DNA from: Tieghemiomyces parasiticus
Taxonomy: Eukaryota > Kickxellomycota > Dimargaritomycetes > Dimargaritales > Dimargaritaceae
Direction: 5' to 3'
Length of the DNA: 26,587 bases
Assembly: GCA_027575765.1 (NCBI GenBank)
Contig: JANBPT010000672.1
Coordinates: forward strand, 1-26,587
Numbering within the stretch: the first letter of the stretch is position 1; the number at the start of each line of letters is the position of its first letter. The translations under genes and the position numbers were made by a program. The notes below the pieces were generated by a model. It saw only the letters and a list, made by a program, of their open reading frames with translations, was not told the DNA's origin and did no database searches. Positions 9,375 to 19,547 of this stretch are shown in pieces.

Positions 9375-9929
9375 ATGACTACGACCGTTCCCTCCGTGGA
9401 CAGCTGTTGCCGCGTGGTGTCCCTGCGTACGGCCACTGTGGCCCTCGCCGCCCTCTACACCGCCGTCCACTTCGCCGGCCTGTTTGACTGGACCCGCCCC
9501 CACCCGGTCGCCTACCAGGCCGCCAACCTGCTGGCCCTGGCTATCTCAGCCGCGGGCCTTTACGGCGCCCTCAAGGCCAAGGCCCGGCCGCTCCAGGTGT
9601 TTGGCATCTACCTGTGGGTAGGCGCCGTTGCATCCGTGCTGGCCTACTTCACCGCCGTGATGGTGGCCATCCTGCCGCAGGGTCGTGCCAAGTTTTGCCA
9701 CATGCTCCACGACAGCCCCGGCATCGATTTTGGCTACAAGGACTGTCTGCACAACTTTTGGAAGGCTGCCCTGCTCGCTTTCCCGCTCATGGCCATCGTC
9801 CTGGCCGCCAAGATCTACCTGACCGTCGTGGCCTGGTCCTACTACCGCCAGGTCAAGGCTGACACCACCCTACTGGGCGAGGGTGGTCGCGGCGAGTACA
9901 CCCCCATTGTTGAGCAGGAGGAGGCCTAA
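9375..9929 (+). CDS. four-transmembrane-helix protein of unknown function
   Basis: A single-exon gene of 184 aa starting at an ATG with a CACC context. It has four hydrophobic helices at about residues 20-37, 49-66, 76-100 and 131-157. Both termini are therefore predicted on the same, probably cytoplasmic, side. The loop between helices 3 and 4 carries two cysteines (C108, C124) that could form a disulfide in an extracytoplasmic loop, and C11/C12 near the N-terminus could be palmitoylated. The C-terminal tail is acidic and ends EYTPIVEQEEA. The topology recalls MARVEL or tetraspan proteins, but I see no signature that proves either. Codons are strongly biased to C/G third positions (GCC, CTG, GTC, AAG), which suggests high expression. 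A canonical AATAAA follows at 9999-10004. Confidence 0.82.
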   Translation: MTTTVPSVDSCCRVVSLRTATVALAALYTAVHFAGLFDWTRPHPVAYQAANLLALAISAAGLYGALKAKARPLQVFGIYLWVGAVASVLAYFTAVMVAILPQGRAKFCHMLHDSPGIDFGYKDCLHNFWKAALLAFPLMAIVLAAKIYLTVVAWSYYRQVKADTTLLGEGGRGEYTPIVEQEEA

Positions 9930-9998
9930 ACCTCACCCCTTGACGCCCGCGGTCCGGTGCCTATCCTCCTGTACCATTTTCCTCTATCGTAGTTTGAC

Positions 9999-10004
9999 AA
10001 TAAA
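9999..10004 (+). terminator. AATAAA polyadenylation signal
   Basis: A canonical AATAAA hexamer 70 nt past the stop codon of the four-helix membrane-protein gene, followed by a T/G-rich stretch as expected for a cleavage site region. Confidence 0.7.
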
Positions 10005-10143
10005 TTTTGCCTGTCGTCGTTTGTCCTTGTACGCTGATGGGTCAGTCTAGTGATTACAGGCGTGTGTGCGCAAAGAAGATTATCGCTCGACGCTGGCCGC
10101 CAACGAGGCTGGGCCTCAAGGGCAACGTCAAGGGAGAGAGGGA

Positions 10144-10210
10144 GGGGGGGGGGGTTGTCGTCCAATGTAACCTCTCTCTCTCTCTCTCAATGGTCGGAGG
10201 GGGGGGGGGG
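10144..10210. repeat. G11 - (CT)8 - G12 low-complexity block
   Basis: Poly-G runs at 10144-10154 and 10199-10210 flank a (CT)8 microsatellite at 10172-10188. The block sits between the 3' ends of two convergent genes. Confidence 0.9.
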
Positions 10211-10425
10211 AAGTACAGAGTGCCTCCCAGCTGACCAACATACGCTCTAGATTAGGTGTATGAGTTTACTCGAGAAGGTTTTCAACGTGACCGTTTCAAC
10301 ATGTAAAGCGGTCGGAGGCCCTAAAGCCATCATAAATCCTCGCTTCTTCCGGCAATACATGCAGCCACCCATCTACCAAGGTTAACGCTCCGCCAGTGGA
10401 CCCGGTGGTAGAGACTGTTGAGGTT

Positions 10426-11327
10426 TCAATACAGGTACGGGATGATGGCCTGGCGGTCGGCCGGGTAGTCCGGGAACTGCCGGCGGTACCACCGGTGGGC
10501 GTGCTGGGCCCGAGGTACCAGATTGGCCGCGGTCGAAGCCACAAAGAGCCAGGCGGGTAAAGCTCCCGTGGCCATAGCGTAGCCCGTCCACTCGAGCAAC
10601 TCGGCAAGGTAATGCGGACTGGACACCCAAGCGAACCCCCCGCCGTACGGAATCCGGTAGCGGGGACCGTCGGGGATCCTGCGCAGAGCCATCAACCGCT
10701 CATCGGCCCACACGTTGTTGAGGAACCCCGCGATGAAGAGCGCGAGGCCAAGTAAAAAGGAAAATACTGGCGGTCGGGAGGTGCACGCACCGGCCCAGGC
10801 ACCGTTGACAAAGCCGTTGATCACGTTGAATACCACGGCGGCCAGGACGACGGTGAGGCCCATTGGCGACCGCGACGGACTGCGCCACGGGTAGATCCAC
10901 GCGCGGTTCACGTAGTGTACAGTCCACAGCGCTGCGTAGAGCCAGGCCCATCCTGACGGCACGGCCGGGGCGCTACGGAGCCAGGTCCACCAGTATGTGA
11001 CCAGAGCCGCCGTTTCCATAACCACCCAGCCGGCCTTGCCGGGAACGGAGGTGCCAACGAGGAAGGTGGGTGCACGGGCTATCCAATCGGGAGGCGGTTG
11101 TTAGTGGCCAGAGGTGAACGGCAATGAGGGTTAGGTAGGGTCCTAAAGTGGCGGTAAAAGGGGTCTCATAGGACGGGCAGGTGTCGCTCCGTATTAACCT
11201 TACCCCGGAACGCGTCGGTCAGTTTGCCGTAGGGCGAACCTACCCAAAACACCACCGGGGTGGTCAGCAAGGAGAAGAGAACATGGGCGACGAGTAGGGT
11301 GCCGTAGGCTCCGGTTGAAACAGTCAT
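10426..11327 (-). CDS. steroid 5-alpha-reductase family enzyme (3-oxo-5-alpha-steroid 4-dehydrogenase type)
   Basis: Two exons, 11327-11204 and 11078-10426, with a 125-nt intron (GTAAGG donor, CACTAAC branch point, GATAG acceptor), give 258 aa, the usual length of SRD5A/DET2 proteins. This membrane family reduces a C=C bond next to a ketone using NADPH, classically the delta-4 bond of 3-oxosteroids. Across the junction the protein reads as the family does: SPYGKL in exon 1, then GKAGWVVME in exon 2. E63 and Y97 (in HYVNR) match the catalytic Glu/Tyr pair of human SRD5A2 (E57/Y91). The C-terminal block has IPYGGGFAWVSSPHYLAE, EWTGYA and HRWY, ending IIPYLY, the standard cofactor-binding end. 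Several hydrophobic segments fit an ER polytopic protein. Family assignment is firm; the substrate (a sterol or other enone lipid) is not known. Confidence 0.92.
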
Positions 11328-12134
11328 GGTCGCAGATTGGCAATTGCGACCCTCTGAAGGCAGGCAAGTAAGAGGGCAATGGGAAGTGCCGTAGAGAAGT
11401 TGTGGTGAGAGATAGAGACAGAGAGATCATGTAACGGTAGACGAATAGTGTTAGGTGCCAAGGCGATAACGAACGGTGCAAGGGAAGAGTGGGGCGGTCC
11501 GCTAGTGGATATTCGCTGATGACATGCTCCAGAGCCGGTAGAACGAAAACCTGGTATGAATGGCCCACTCCCCTCCCCGATCAGTATACCCCGTGCCCAC
11601 TCATCCCCCCGCCCTCCCACACCTTTCGTTGCAATCCTAGGGAGGGTGAGTTTTGCGGCAGTTCTCGCGCTACCCATACTTGAGGCCCCCAGTTCTCTCC
11701 CCAGTCAATACTGGCACAGGTAGTGATCTAGCCCGCAGTGACCGTCCGTCTAGAATAGGCTCCCCTCCCCCGGTCCAACGGGCTATACGGGGTCCAGACG
11801 TTTCGATAGTGGGATCCGTGACTTTAAAAATTCGCCGGGTTTAACTAGCTAACGCTTATAACCACCGACGAGGCAAGCCGCCCCTGTAATCTTTAACGAC
11901 GTTCCTGTCGGAAGGGCTGATAAAGTGGTTTAATGGAGATGAAAGGTTGAGGGATACGGACTACAGCGGTGCGTGTGTGTGGGGAGGAGGGGGTGGTGAG
12001 TTTGTGAGGGGTGCGAAAGCGAGGGCGAACCAAGGGGGTTAGGGTAATAAGATGGGGTAGATTACGACTGGCATAGGAGAGAGGGCGAAAGTGTGTGGAT
12101 AAAAAATACCAAACTAAAAATAAACCAGTCACAT
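11328..12134. other. intergenic region, promoter of the 5-alpha-reductase gene
   Basis: This stretch lies upstream of the minus-strand 5-alpha-reductase gene and downstream of the minus-strand RhoGAP gene. On the minus strand it is pyrimidine-rich near both ends. I see no coding sequence and no canonical AATAAA for the RhoGAP gene. Confidence 0.6.
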
Positions 12135-15100
12135 TCAGGGCCGGTTCCGTCCGTGGTATCGTGCGGGGCCGAACGTTGGTGACAATACGCTGGCCGTTGG
12201 CTGATTGAGCCCGACGGCGTGGCCATGGCTCGTCTTGAGGGCAGGACGCGGGGCCGGTAGGTAGGGTGAACGCGGGGCGGAGGTGTAGGCTAGGTATGCC
12301 GGGTCTTGGGCGGGTTGCAAGACTGGTGACGGTGACGCTGACGAGGCGCTGCTGGACTGGAAGATTGGGTCGCCCGGGTAGACCGGTGACCGGTCGGTCG
12401 ATGCGTCCAGGGAGGAGCGCACCCCTGGGCCGGCTCCCGCCGCCGGCGGCGGAGGTGGCTGCGGGGGCTGCGCGAGTAAGCCCATCGAGACCACGTCGGT
12501 GGAGGCCCGCCGCAAGAGCAGAGCCCCCGGGCTCAGTTTGCCCCCCGTCGAGGCCCCCGGCATCGCTGTGTCGGATGAGACCGGGACGGGATCCACGTAG
12601 GGATTGGCGCGCCGGACGTCATCGGCCGGCCAGAACCGGTCGGCCTGGGCAATCAGCAGCTCCACTACCGAGTTCTTAGCGCCCATGTCCAAAAACTCGG
12701 CCCCAGAGTCGCCGTCACGAGTGCGCAGAAGGTTAGGGCCGAGCACCACCGCCAGGTTTTTGGACGGCATCTTGTTATGGGGGGCGTGGCGAGCCACGTT
12801 GAGCCAGTGGCGCATCAGGAACCGGATGGTGGACTGGTGGCCGTGCGGCAATTGGTGGATGATGGGTTGCATGGCCTTGCAGCGGGACTCGACGTCTGGC
12901 AGTTGGATAGCCGCCATGAATTGTGGGTAGGCGTCAAACGTTAGCAACGGCTCGGCTAGGTCGCGTAGGTACTGTTTCAGTACCCCGGTAAGGGTGGTCA
13001 CGTCATCTTCCGTGGCGCAACGCAGGCGTGGGGTGGCCCGTGGATGGCCGGCACGATGCCCGCCCGCCGCTGTGATGGCCAGAATTTGGGCGTGCAGTGC
13101 CCGGGTCTCACTGGCCGGACCTGACCGCCGATACACGCCTTCCATGCGCAGGCCGGCCGTCTCGACCCCGGCCACACAGGCCTGTACCAGCCAGGGCACG
13201 TCGCGCTGCTCCCGCTCAAGCTCGCGGAGCAGGCTGAGGCCAAACATGGCGTCCTGGCCCGCCTCGTTGGTGGTGGAGGGCGCGAGGTGGGCCCCGGTCA
13301 ACGGAACGTGGTGGTTGGCATAGTCGGCGCCCGGACAGTTGGCCGGGACTTGGAGCAGGCACTTGGCGTGGCAGTTGTAGTTGCAGCACCCGCAGCGTAG
13401 GTCCTTAACCGAGAGGTTCCAAATCTTTTCAGCACACAGGTCGCACTTGACAGGCCGTAAGAAGGCCTGGGGCTGGAACGAATGCTGGCGAAGGGTGGGC
13501 GGTTCCGTTGGGTTGGGTGGGGCCAAAGTGGCGGTGGACGACGACGCGACGGAGCCAGACTGGCTCACGGTCCCCGTGGAGGCCGGGGTCAGGTGTGGAG
13601 ACCCACCGTGGGGCATCGATCGGTCAATCATCACCGCCTCCTCGGGGGTAACGAACTTGGGAAGGGGGCGGGGCCCCGCGATCGGTCGGTAGGTGCCCGG
13701 TTGGCCGCTCCCGTTAGTGGCTCCGGCAGCGGCTGCAGCGGCGGCCGCTGCAGCTACGGCAGCGTGGCGGGCGTAGGCCGGATCGGACGGGTCAGGAGGG
13801 TTGTGGGTCTCCTCGCTGTCACCGTCCGGGCGCCGCTTGCCAAACACCGCGGGGCCCTTCCACTTGAACTTCTTGGTCACTACCTTCTGGATGTCCGGAT
13901 CGCCCGGCTGGAGCGGGCCGGTGCGCGGGGTGGCCGGCCAAGGCGGCCGTGGGGATAGCGGGACCTCCGTCTCGTCGGGCAGCCCAGATACGGGTCGTGG
14001 CGGGTCACTTTCGAGCCGGGCTACGGTCTCTCGCAGGGTGCGCACCTCGGTGGCCAGGGCGGCCTCCTGAGGCCGGGTAGCGGTGGCGTCCAGGTAGCGG
14101 TAGCGTAACTGCTCGTACTCCGTCTGCAGCCGAGACAATTGATCCTCCGCGGCACGGCGGGCCGCCTGGTCACGATCGGCCTCGGACCGCCGGGCGGTCA
14201 GTTGGGTGGTCAGCGCATCGTGTTCAGTGCGCAGCGTACGGTAGCTCGTCTCGACCGCCGCCAGGCGCTGCTGGGTGTAGACCAGTTCATAGCGCAGCTC
14301 TAGCGGGTTGGCGCGGAAGAGCCAGTCCTCGCCGTCGCGGTCGCTGTGGGGTAGCGGGTCCGGAAGGGTGGCTGGGTGGGCTCCACCGCGGCCGCCCAGT
14401 TCGCGTGGCAGGGGGCGCAGGGAGGCGCGGGTGAAGGCCTGGGCGGCGGTTTCAAACTCCCCTGAGCCCGAGTCCGGCAGCAGGGGCAGGGTCGGGGTCA
14501 GAGCGTACAGGCTGGGTCGGTTGGCGATGTCCGGGGGCAGGGCCGGGAGGTCTTCGCGGTCGGGGGTTCGCAATTGGGCCGCGACGGCCGCCAGGGCCTC
14601 CACGGAGGGCATCTTAGGGATGGGCCGTTCCTCAGACCGATCGGCGGTGGCCAAGGACGACGACGAGGAAGACAGGGCGGCGGGACGAAGGCTGTTAGCC
14701 TCCAACTTCTGGCGGGCTTCCTCGATGGCGCTGTTTGGGTGGGGCACCACAGAGGCCGGGTCAATGGGGATGGCGGGTAAGGATTTTTCGACGTGGTCCT
14801 TGGGCTTTTTACGGGCGGCGCGCTTTTTGGCCTTGCGCTCCTTGAAGCAGGCCATGCAAAAGATGCCCTGGGTGGTCTTGGCGAAGCATGAGCCCTCGAT
14901 GCGGTTATGGCAGATGAGGCAGCGGAAACACTCGGTATGGTAGGATATGTCGCCCGTGACAATGGCCTCGTCGTAGATAGGCTGGCTGCAAATGGCACAG
15001 GTGTAGGAGCAGTTCTGGCACAGGGGCGAACCGTCGGCGAGCAATAGCAGGTTGGCGTCACCCTCGATCAAATTTTCGCACTTGGAGCAGCGGAAACTGG

Positions 15101-15357
15101 CGCGGTGGGGTTAGGGGGCGGGGTGGGGAGGTATTTGTGAGGAGAGTTGGTGGTTAGCCAGGTGGCCGACGGGGACGCAGGCACGCCTACCGGACGGCCA
15201 CGCTGGTCGGGCGAGCGATCAGGAGCCGCACTTACCAGTCGATATGCCAGATGCCGTCGCCAAAAGATACCACGCTGCCTTCGTCGATGAGGCGCTTACA
15301 GCCCCAGCAGGTGGTGGACGGCTCATCATTCTCGCCCACCTTAAAGGTCGTACTCAT
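12135..15357 (-). CDS. LIM-LIM-coiled coil-C1-RhoGAP protein
   Basis: Two exons, 15357-15236 and 15096-12135, with a 139-nt intron (GTAAGT donor, CCCTAAC branch point, CCAG acceptor), encode 1027 aa. The protein should stimulate GTP hydrolysis by a Rho/Cdc42-type GTPase at polarity or growth sites, like yeast Rga1/Rga2 and fission yeast Rga3 (LIM-C1-GAP). The LIM1 zinc ligands are C17, C20, H38, C41, C44, C47, C67 and C70; the intron splits the C41 codon. The LIM2 ligands are C74, C77, H94, C97, C100, C103, C121 and C124. A coiled coil spans about 306-403 and a poly-Ala run follows. A complete C1 zinc domain spans H579-C628 with exact spacing. RhoGAP covers about 658-861, with the arginine finger R697 in GVYRRSG and KMPSKNLAVVLGPNLLR. 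All active residues are present. The tail is Pro/Ser-rich. Which GTPase it serves is not shown by the sequence. Confidence 0.96.
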
Positions 15358-16740
15358 GGTGGAGGAGGGGGGGGGCTGGAGGCAATCACGGCCCCCGGGC
15401 GGTGGCGTCGACGGATGGGGGGAGAGGGTAATTAAGATGGAGGAAGTTTAAGGTCCGAGGGTTTGCGTGCAGATGGAGGGGAATCGGTCAGAGATGGGCA
15501 CCAGAGTCGGGTCAAACAAGTAGGCACGGCACCACGGGTAAGGGAGAGAGGTGCGTGTATGTGTGTAGGTATGAGTCCGGTACTGAAGGAGGGTGGCAGT
15601 GTAAAAAAAGGACGGTCCGGTAGCCAAGGGAAGCACGGGATGGCAGGGCGACGTAGAAGGGGAGGCCGTGGGGAGGGCAGGGGTGGCCAGCCAGGACAAT
15701 GGCGGGGGGAGGGTAGGAAATGCACACGGGCCCACCGGGCTAATGACGGGATGGAGATGGAGCAGCGGCGTCAACGGAGCGGGAACGGGGTCGGGGCGCA
15801 AATAAAGGCGCGTGGAGGGACTGCGTGAAGGAGGAGGAGCCGCCTGGCCTAGGCCTCGCCTGGGCCACGGGCCCTGCACACCTATAAACAAGCGGGTGTG
15901 TAGGTCCCGGCGAACTCTTCTGCAGCCGATGAATCATAGGGCGGAAGCCACGCCAGCAAGCCCTTGGCAGGCGACCCGTCAGCACGGTGGCTACCCTCCC
16001 TCCCCGCGCTGGCCCCCGCCACAGGTACAGAGGGCCATAGGACGGGCGCAGGGTGCCAAGACTGGGAGTTGAGCGTTGGCTACGCCGCTGGCAGGCCAAA
16101 GAAGACTAGGCGCGAGCGATCAAACCCCCAGATCGATCGCCCCACGTTCCGTCGCTCGAGCCTCGGCCTTGACGAAGGGCGGCCGCGGACCCTCTGCCTG
16201 CCCCCAGCCCCGCCGTGGCAGTGACGGCGTGTGGGGAGGCGACCGTCAAGACAGCTCTACTAAGCCTCACGCCCTGACAACGTACCTAGCAACCACACGC
16301 CTAGCGCCACTATGGCCATGTACGGTCCTGGCACTCTCTCACTGCCACCCGTCTCCCCACTTGTCCTTCCCCTTCGCGCCTCTCCTTGGCCGTCGCCCGC
16401 TGTTACCCCGCCTCCCCGCCGTTCCAACCGCTTCCCTCCCCCCCCACTCACCCTTCTTCATTCATGCCGCAGGACCCAGGAAACGGCAACCGGCTCAAAG
16501 CCCTTGCATTCCACTATCTTCAGACACGCCCTGCCTCCTCCCTATTTTAAAGCTACCGCGGCCACTTCGGCATCCCTCGGTGTTCCCCGTCCCTCATTGC
16601 GTTGCCCACCCCCTGGTCAGCATCGTTTGTATACCCCCCCTCCGCCTCGCACCCGTATCTCCCACCCCGTCGTCTTCCGCGCAAATCATCCCCATTTTTC
16701 CCCCCGGCTACCTTTGCGCCATCTCGTTTGCGCGATCTCA
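15358..16740. other. divergent promoter region of the RhoGAP and Zn2Cys6 genes
   Basis: This 1.4-kb region separates two genes that start back to back. A G9 run sits just upstream of the RhoGAP ATG (15367-15375). The half next to the transcription-factor gene is strongly C/T-rich on the plus strand (about 16330-16740), typical of a fungal 5' leader; it stays open in the transcription-factor reading frame from 16312. I see no independent gene. Confidence 0.6.
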
Positions 16741-18831
16741 ATGGCTTCGCCCCCTGCGACTCCGCCGCCCGACGTGGAAGCCCCCAAGCGCAAGCGTCTG
16801 AATATGGCCTGCGATGGTTGCCGCCGCAAGAAGGTGCGCTGTGACGGCGAGCGACCCCGCTGCCGTAACTGTGTGCGCCACGGGCTGGACTGCGTTTATG
16901 TGTCGGGGGGTCGCCGCGGTCGCATCGGCCGGGGCCGCGTCGGTCGCCCGGCCCTGTCAGCCACTTCCTCGAACGCCGCCGCTGCCACGACCACCGCACC
17001 CACTCATACGGTGGCGCTCACCGCTTCCACGCGGTCGTCACCCGACCCCTCGTCACCAAATTCACCGTCCCCACCCTTCGACCCGTCTGGGGCCGTCGGC
17101 AATCCGTCACAAATCCGCCAGACCACGGTGACCGCCCTGGCCGTCAACCTCGACACCAGTATCCGCCGCCTGCACACCTCGCTCAACCTGGGTAACACAT
17201 CCGGCCTGACCTACCGTAGCCCGTTCTTCCCCAAATTGCTCACCGGCCCGGTTCACCCTGTGGCACTGGCAAGCCCCGAACCCGTACCAGCCCCCGCTCC
17301 GGCCACCATTGAACCTCCGCCCCCGGAACTGACGACGGCGTGGTGGCGCCAGCCCGAGGTGGCCCGCCTGGTAGACCTGTTTCTAACTTTTGGCCAGCAC
17401 CATGTGCCCGTGGCCGACCCAGGTTCGCTCCGTGCCGCTCTTGCCGAGGGCCACCCTGCCGTGCTATTATCCGCCGTGTGCGCCTTCGCTACCAACTTCC
17501 TCGAACCAACCGAGCGCCCGCCCCTAGCCGGCCGCTACGTGCGCCTCTTTGAGGCCCTTCTACCCCCGGCCCAGGCCCGCCCGAGTCTGGCACTGATCCA
17601 GGCCCTCCTCATCATGGCCCACCATGAGAGCGCTGTGGCCCATCTGTACCGTGCCTGGCACTACAGCGGCCAGGCCTCCCGCCTGACCCTGGGCCTGGGC
17701 CTGAACGTTCTGGATGGTGATGCCGGGGCCAACCACCCGTCCGCCCGCGCCCTACCCACCGACGCCGCCAGCCTCGAAGGTTCCCGTCGTCTCTTCTGGT
17801 CCTGCTTCCTCTACGACCGGCTGTGGAGCCTGGCCCTGGGCTACAGCCCGGCCATCGACGAGCGCGACATTTGCCTGTACCTGCCGCGCTCCCACCAAGA
17901 TTGGTTCGCGCTACCCGACGAGCTCCCCGAGCTCTACGAGCACGATGAGATCGCCGCCGCCATGGCCGCCCGGGACGCCAAGCAGTTCGCCGCTGACCTG
18001 CGCACTCTCCCGCACCTCGGCCCCGACGCCTACTTTATCAAGCTCATCACCCTCCTGGGTGATATTTTACGCATCCGCAACCGCTCCGCCCGCTTCTATT
18101 CGTCCCACGCCGACCAGCTGGGCTACCAGTTCGAGTTGCTGGTCGAGGTGCTGACTCACTGGGCCCTGTCCCTACCTGACGCCCTCAAGCTCTCGCAGAT
18201 CCCGCCCGCTGGGCCCGTCCCACTGCCCCCCAGCGAGGGCCGCCGCCGCTCCTTTATCCTCACCCAGTACGCCTACTACCACACCATCACCATGTTTCTG
18301 TTTCGCTGTCGGATCCACGATGAGACCAACCGTCACCCCACCATCCCAGGCGGCGGCGAAGACGATGCCGGCCGCTGCTTTGCCCGCTGCTACCAGGCCA
18401 TGGCCGGCGTGGCCGAGATTGCGCGACTGACCCTGGCCATCGACCCGCGGTTCCTCAGCCCCTTCCTCCCTTTTGCCTTTTACCACGCTTCTCTCTTTCT
18501 GATCGGATACACGGACCGGAGCCCGCCCCACGCCCTGGGCGACCACCGCACCATGATTGCCGATCTGCGCACCGCCCTGCAGCACACGGCCGGATGCTGG
18601 CAGCTGGCCTCCCTCTACTTGCGGGTGATTGACGTGGACGGCGTCGTCGAAGACGAAGCAGTCGACATGGCTGAGCCTCCAGCACGCCGTGCCCCCATAT
18701 CCCCCGTTAAACCCGCACCACTCTTGGCGGCGGTCCCACTCCTCCGCCCCCACGGGGAATCTGGCTCGGCCGGCTGGCCCGCCGCGCCTTTCCCTGGCGG
18801 AGTCGCCTTCTATCCGCCGCCCCCGCGCTAG
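16741..18831 (+). CDS. Zn2Cys6 (Gal4-type) fungal transcription factor
   Basis: A single-exon gene encoding 696 aa from the ATG at 16741. The N-terminal zinc cluster is complete: C24-x2-C27-x6-C34-x6-C41-x2-C44-x6-C51, preceded by the basic run KRKRLN, so it should bind DNA as a nuclear regulator. A Ser/Thr/Pro-rich linker follows. The fungal-specific transcription factor domain (Fungal_trans type) starts near residue 201 (WWRQPEVARLVDLF) and includes the hallmark SRRLFWSCFLYDRLW at about 349 and DERDICLYLP after it. No coiled-coil dimerisation helix is obvious after the zinc cluster. The frame is open upstream to an ATG at 16312, which would add 143 Pro/Ser-rich residues; I prefer 16741 because the upstream part looks like a pyrimidine-rich leader. 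Target genes are unknown and the immediate neighbours do not form a cluster. Confidence 0.93.
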   Translation: MASPPATPPPDVEAPKRKRLNMACDGCRRKKVRCDGERPRCRNCVRHGLDCVYVSGGRRGRIGRGRVGRPALSATSSNAAAATTTAPTHTVALTASTRSSPDPSSPNSPSPPFDPSGAVGNPSQIRQTTVTALAVNLDTSIRRLHTSLNLGNTSGLTYRSPFFPKLLTGPVHPVALASPEPVPAPAPATIEPPPPELTTAWWRQPEVARLVDLFLTFGQHHVPVADPGSLRAALAEGHPAVLLSAVCAFATNFLEPTERPPLAGRYVRLFEALLPPAQARPSLALIQALLIMAHHESAVAHLYRAWHYSGQASRLTLGLGLNVLDGDAGANHPSARALPTDAASLEGSRRLFWSCFLYDRLWSLALGYSPAIDERDICLYLPRSHQDWFALPDELPELYEHDEIAAAMAARDAKQFAADLRTLPHLGPDAYFIKLITLLGDILRIRNRSARFYSSHADQLGYQFELLVEVLTHWALSLPDALKLSQIPPAGPVPLPPSEGRRRSFILTQYAYYHTITMFLFRCRIHDETNRHPTIPGGGEDDAGRCFARCYQAMAGVAEIARLTLAIDPRFLSPFLPFAFYHASLFLIGYTDRSPPHALGDHRTMIADLRTALQHTAGCWQLASLYLRVIDVDGVVEDEAVDMAEPPARRAPISPVKPAPLLAAVPLLRPHGESGSAGWPAAPFPGGVAFYPPPPR

Positions 18832-19547
18832 TCCATTCTTCCCCACTCACGCTGCTCTCTGTAATATCTCCTTGCTCATGGTTTTTTTTTTCTTTGTTCT
18901 GCTTGGCATTTTCAACGTGGCCTGCAGCTCAAGGGCACGTAACGATTGACTCACTCTCCCCTCTTTCTATGATCCCACCGACAATCCGAGTCAAGGATTT
19001 ACACTGGGAACTCGTTTCGTTTCAACCCAGTACATCTAAACGGGCGCAGCCCCAATCGGCATCTCTCATAACGGACCAGTACGTGGGCGCCCTCCCTGTC
19101 CTCGCCTTCACTTTTCCCCGGTCGTCCCGTATGGGTAGTCATAGGATTGCCGCTTCCCGTTCCCACCGAGCGACTGCTATAGGGTTTTAATAAATCTACA
19201 ATCGACGCTGGGAAGGGTACGTCCCTCTCCATTACGTCGTACCTACTGCTTTATCCATAAGGATTAGTAACTTAACCTACGTTGTAATTTAACCATTTAA
19301 GGTAGGCGAGGTCGGTAAGACAAGGGTAAAGGGTGTCACCATCGGACCGACCTGGCAGGCCTCGTAAATGAAGGGAGCAAGGCGTCTCCGTTAAAAAATC
19401 ACTGCCAACTTAGTCGATAGACCGGAGGGATGGGCGGCCGGCTAGAGATACGCCCCGCGGCCTTCGTTTGACCAATATTTTGGTACAGCGCAGTAGATCC
19501 TAACCAGACTTCCTCTTCTCGACGTAGTTCCGAAATGCCTTGACAGC
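18832..19547. other. intergenic region between convergent genes
   Basis: This is the shared 3' side of the Zn2Cys6 gene (plus) and the HROB gene (minus). It contains an AATAAA hexamer at 19189-19194 that could serve the plus-strand gene, and becomes more A/T-rich around 19240-19320. I see no coding sequence. Confidence 0.6.
19189..19194 (+). terminator. possible AATAAA polyadenylation signal
   Basis: A canonical AATAAA about 360 nt past the stop codon of the Zn2Cys6 gene. It is the first such hexamer I noticed on that strand after the gene, but the distance makes it only a candidate. Confidence 0.4.

Larger units (their letters stand above)
9930..10425. other. intergenic region between convergent genes
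   Basis: This is the shared 3' side of the membrane-protein gene (plus) and the 5-alpha-reductase gene (minus). It holds an AATAAA signal for the plus-strand gene and a low-complexity block (10144-10210) made of G11, (CT)8 and G12 runs. I see no coding sequence. Confidence 0.65.

Noticed and set aside
14498..15061. Minus-strand Pro-rich ORF overlapping the RhoGAP gene
   Set aside because: It is a frame shadow of the LIM-RhoGAP coding sequence, which has intact domain motifs in the other frame.
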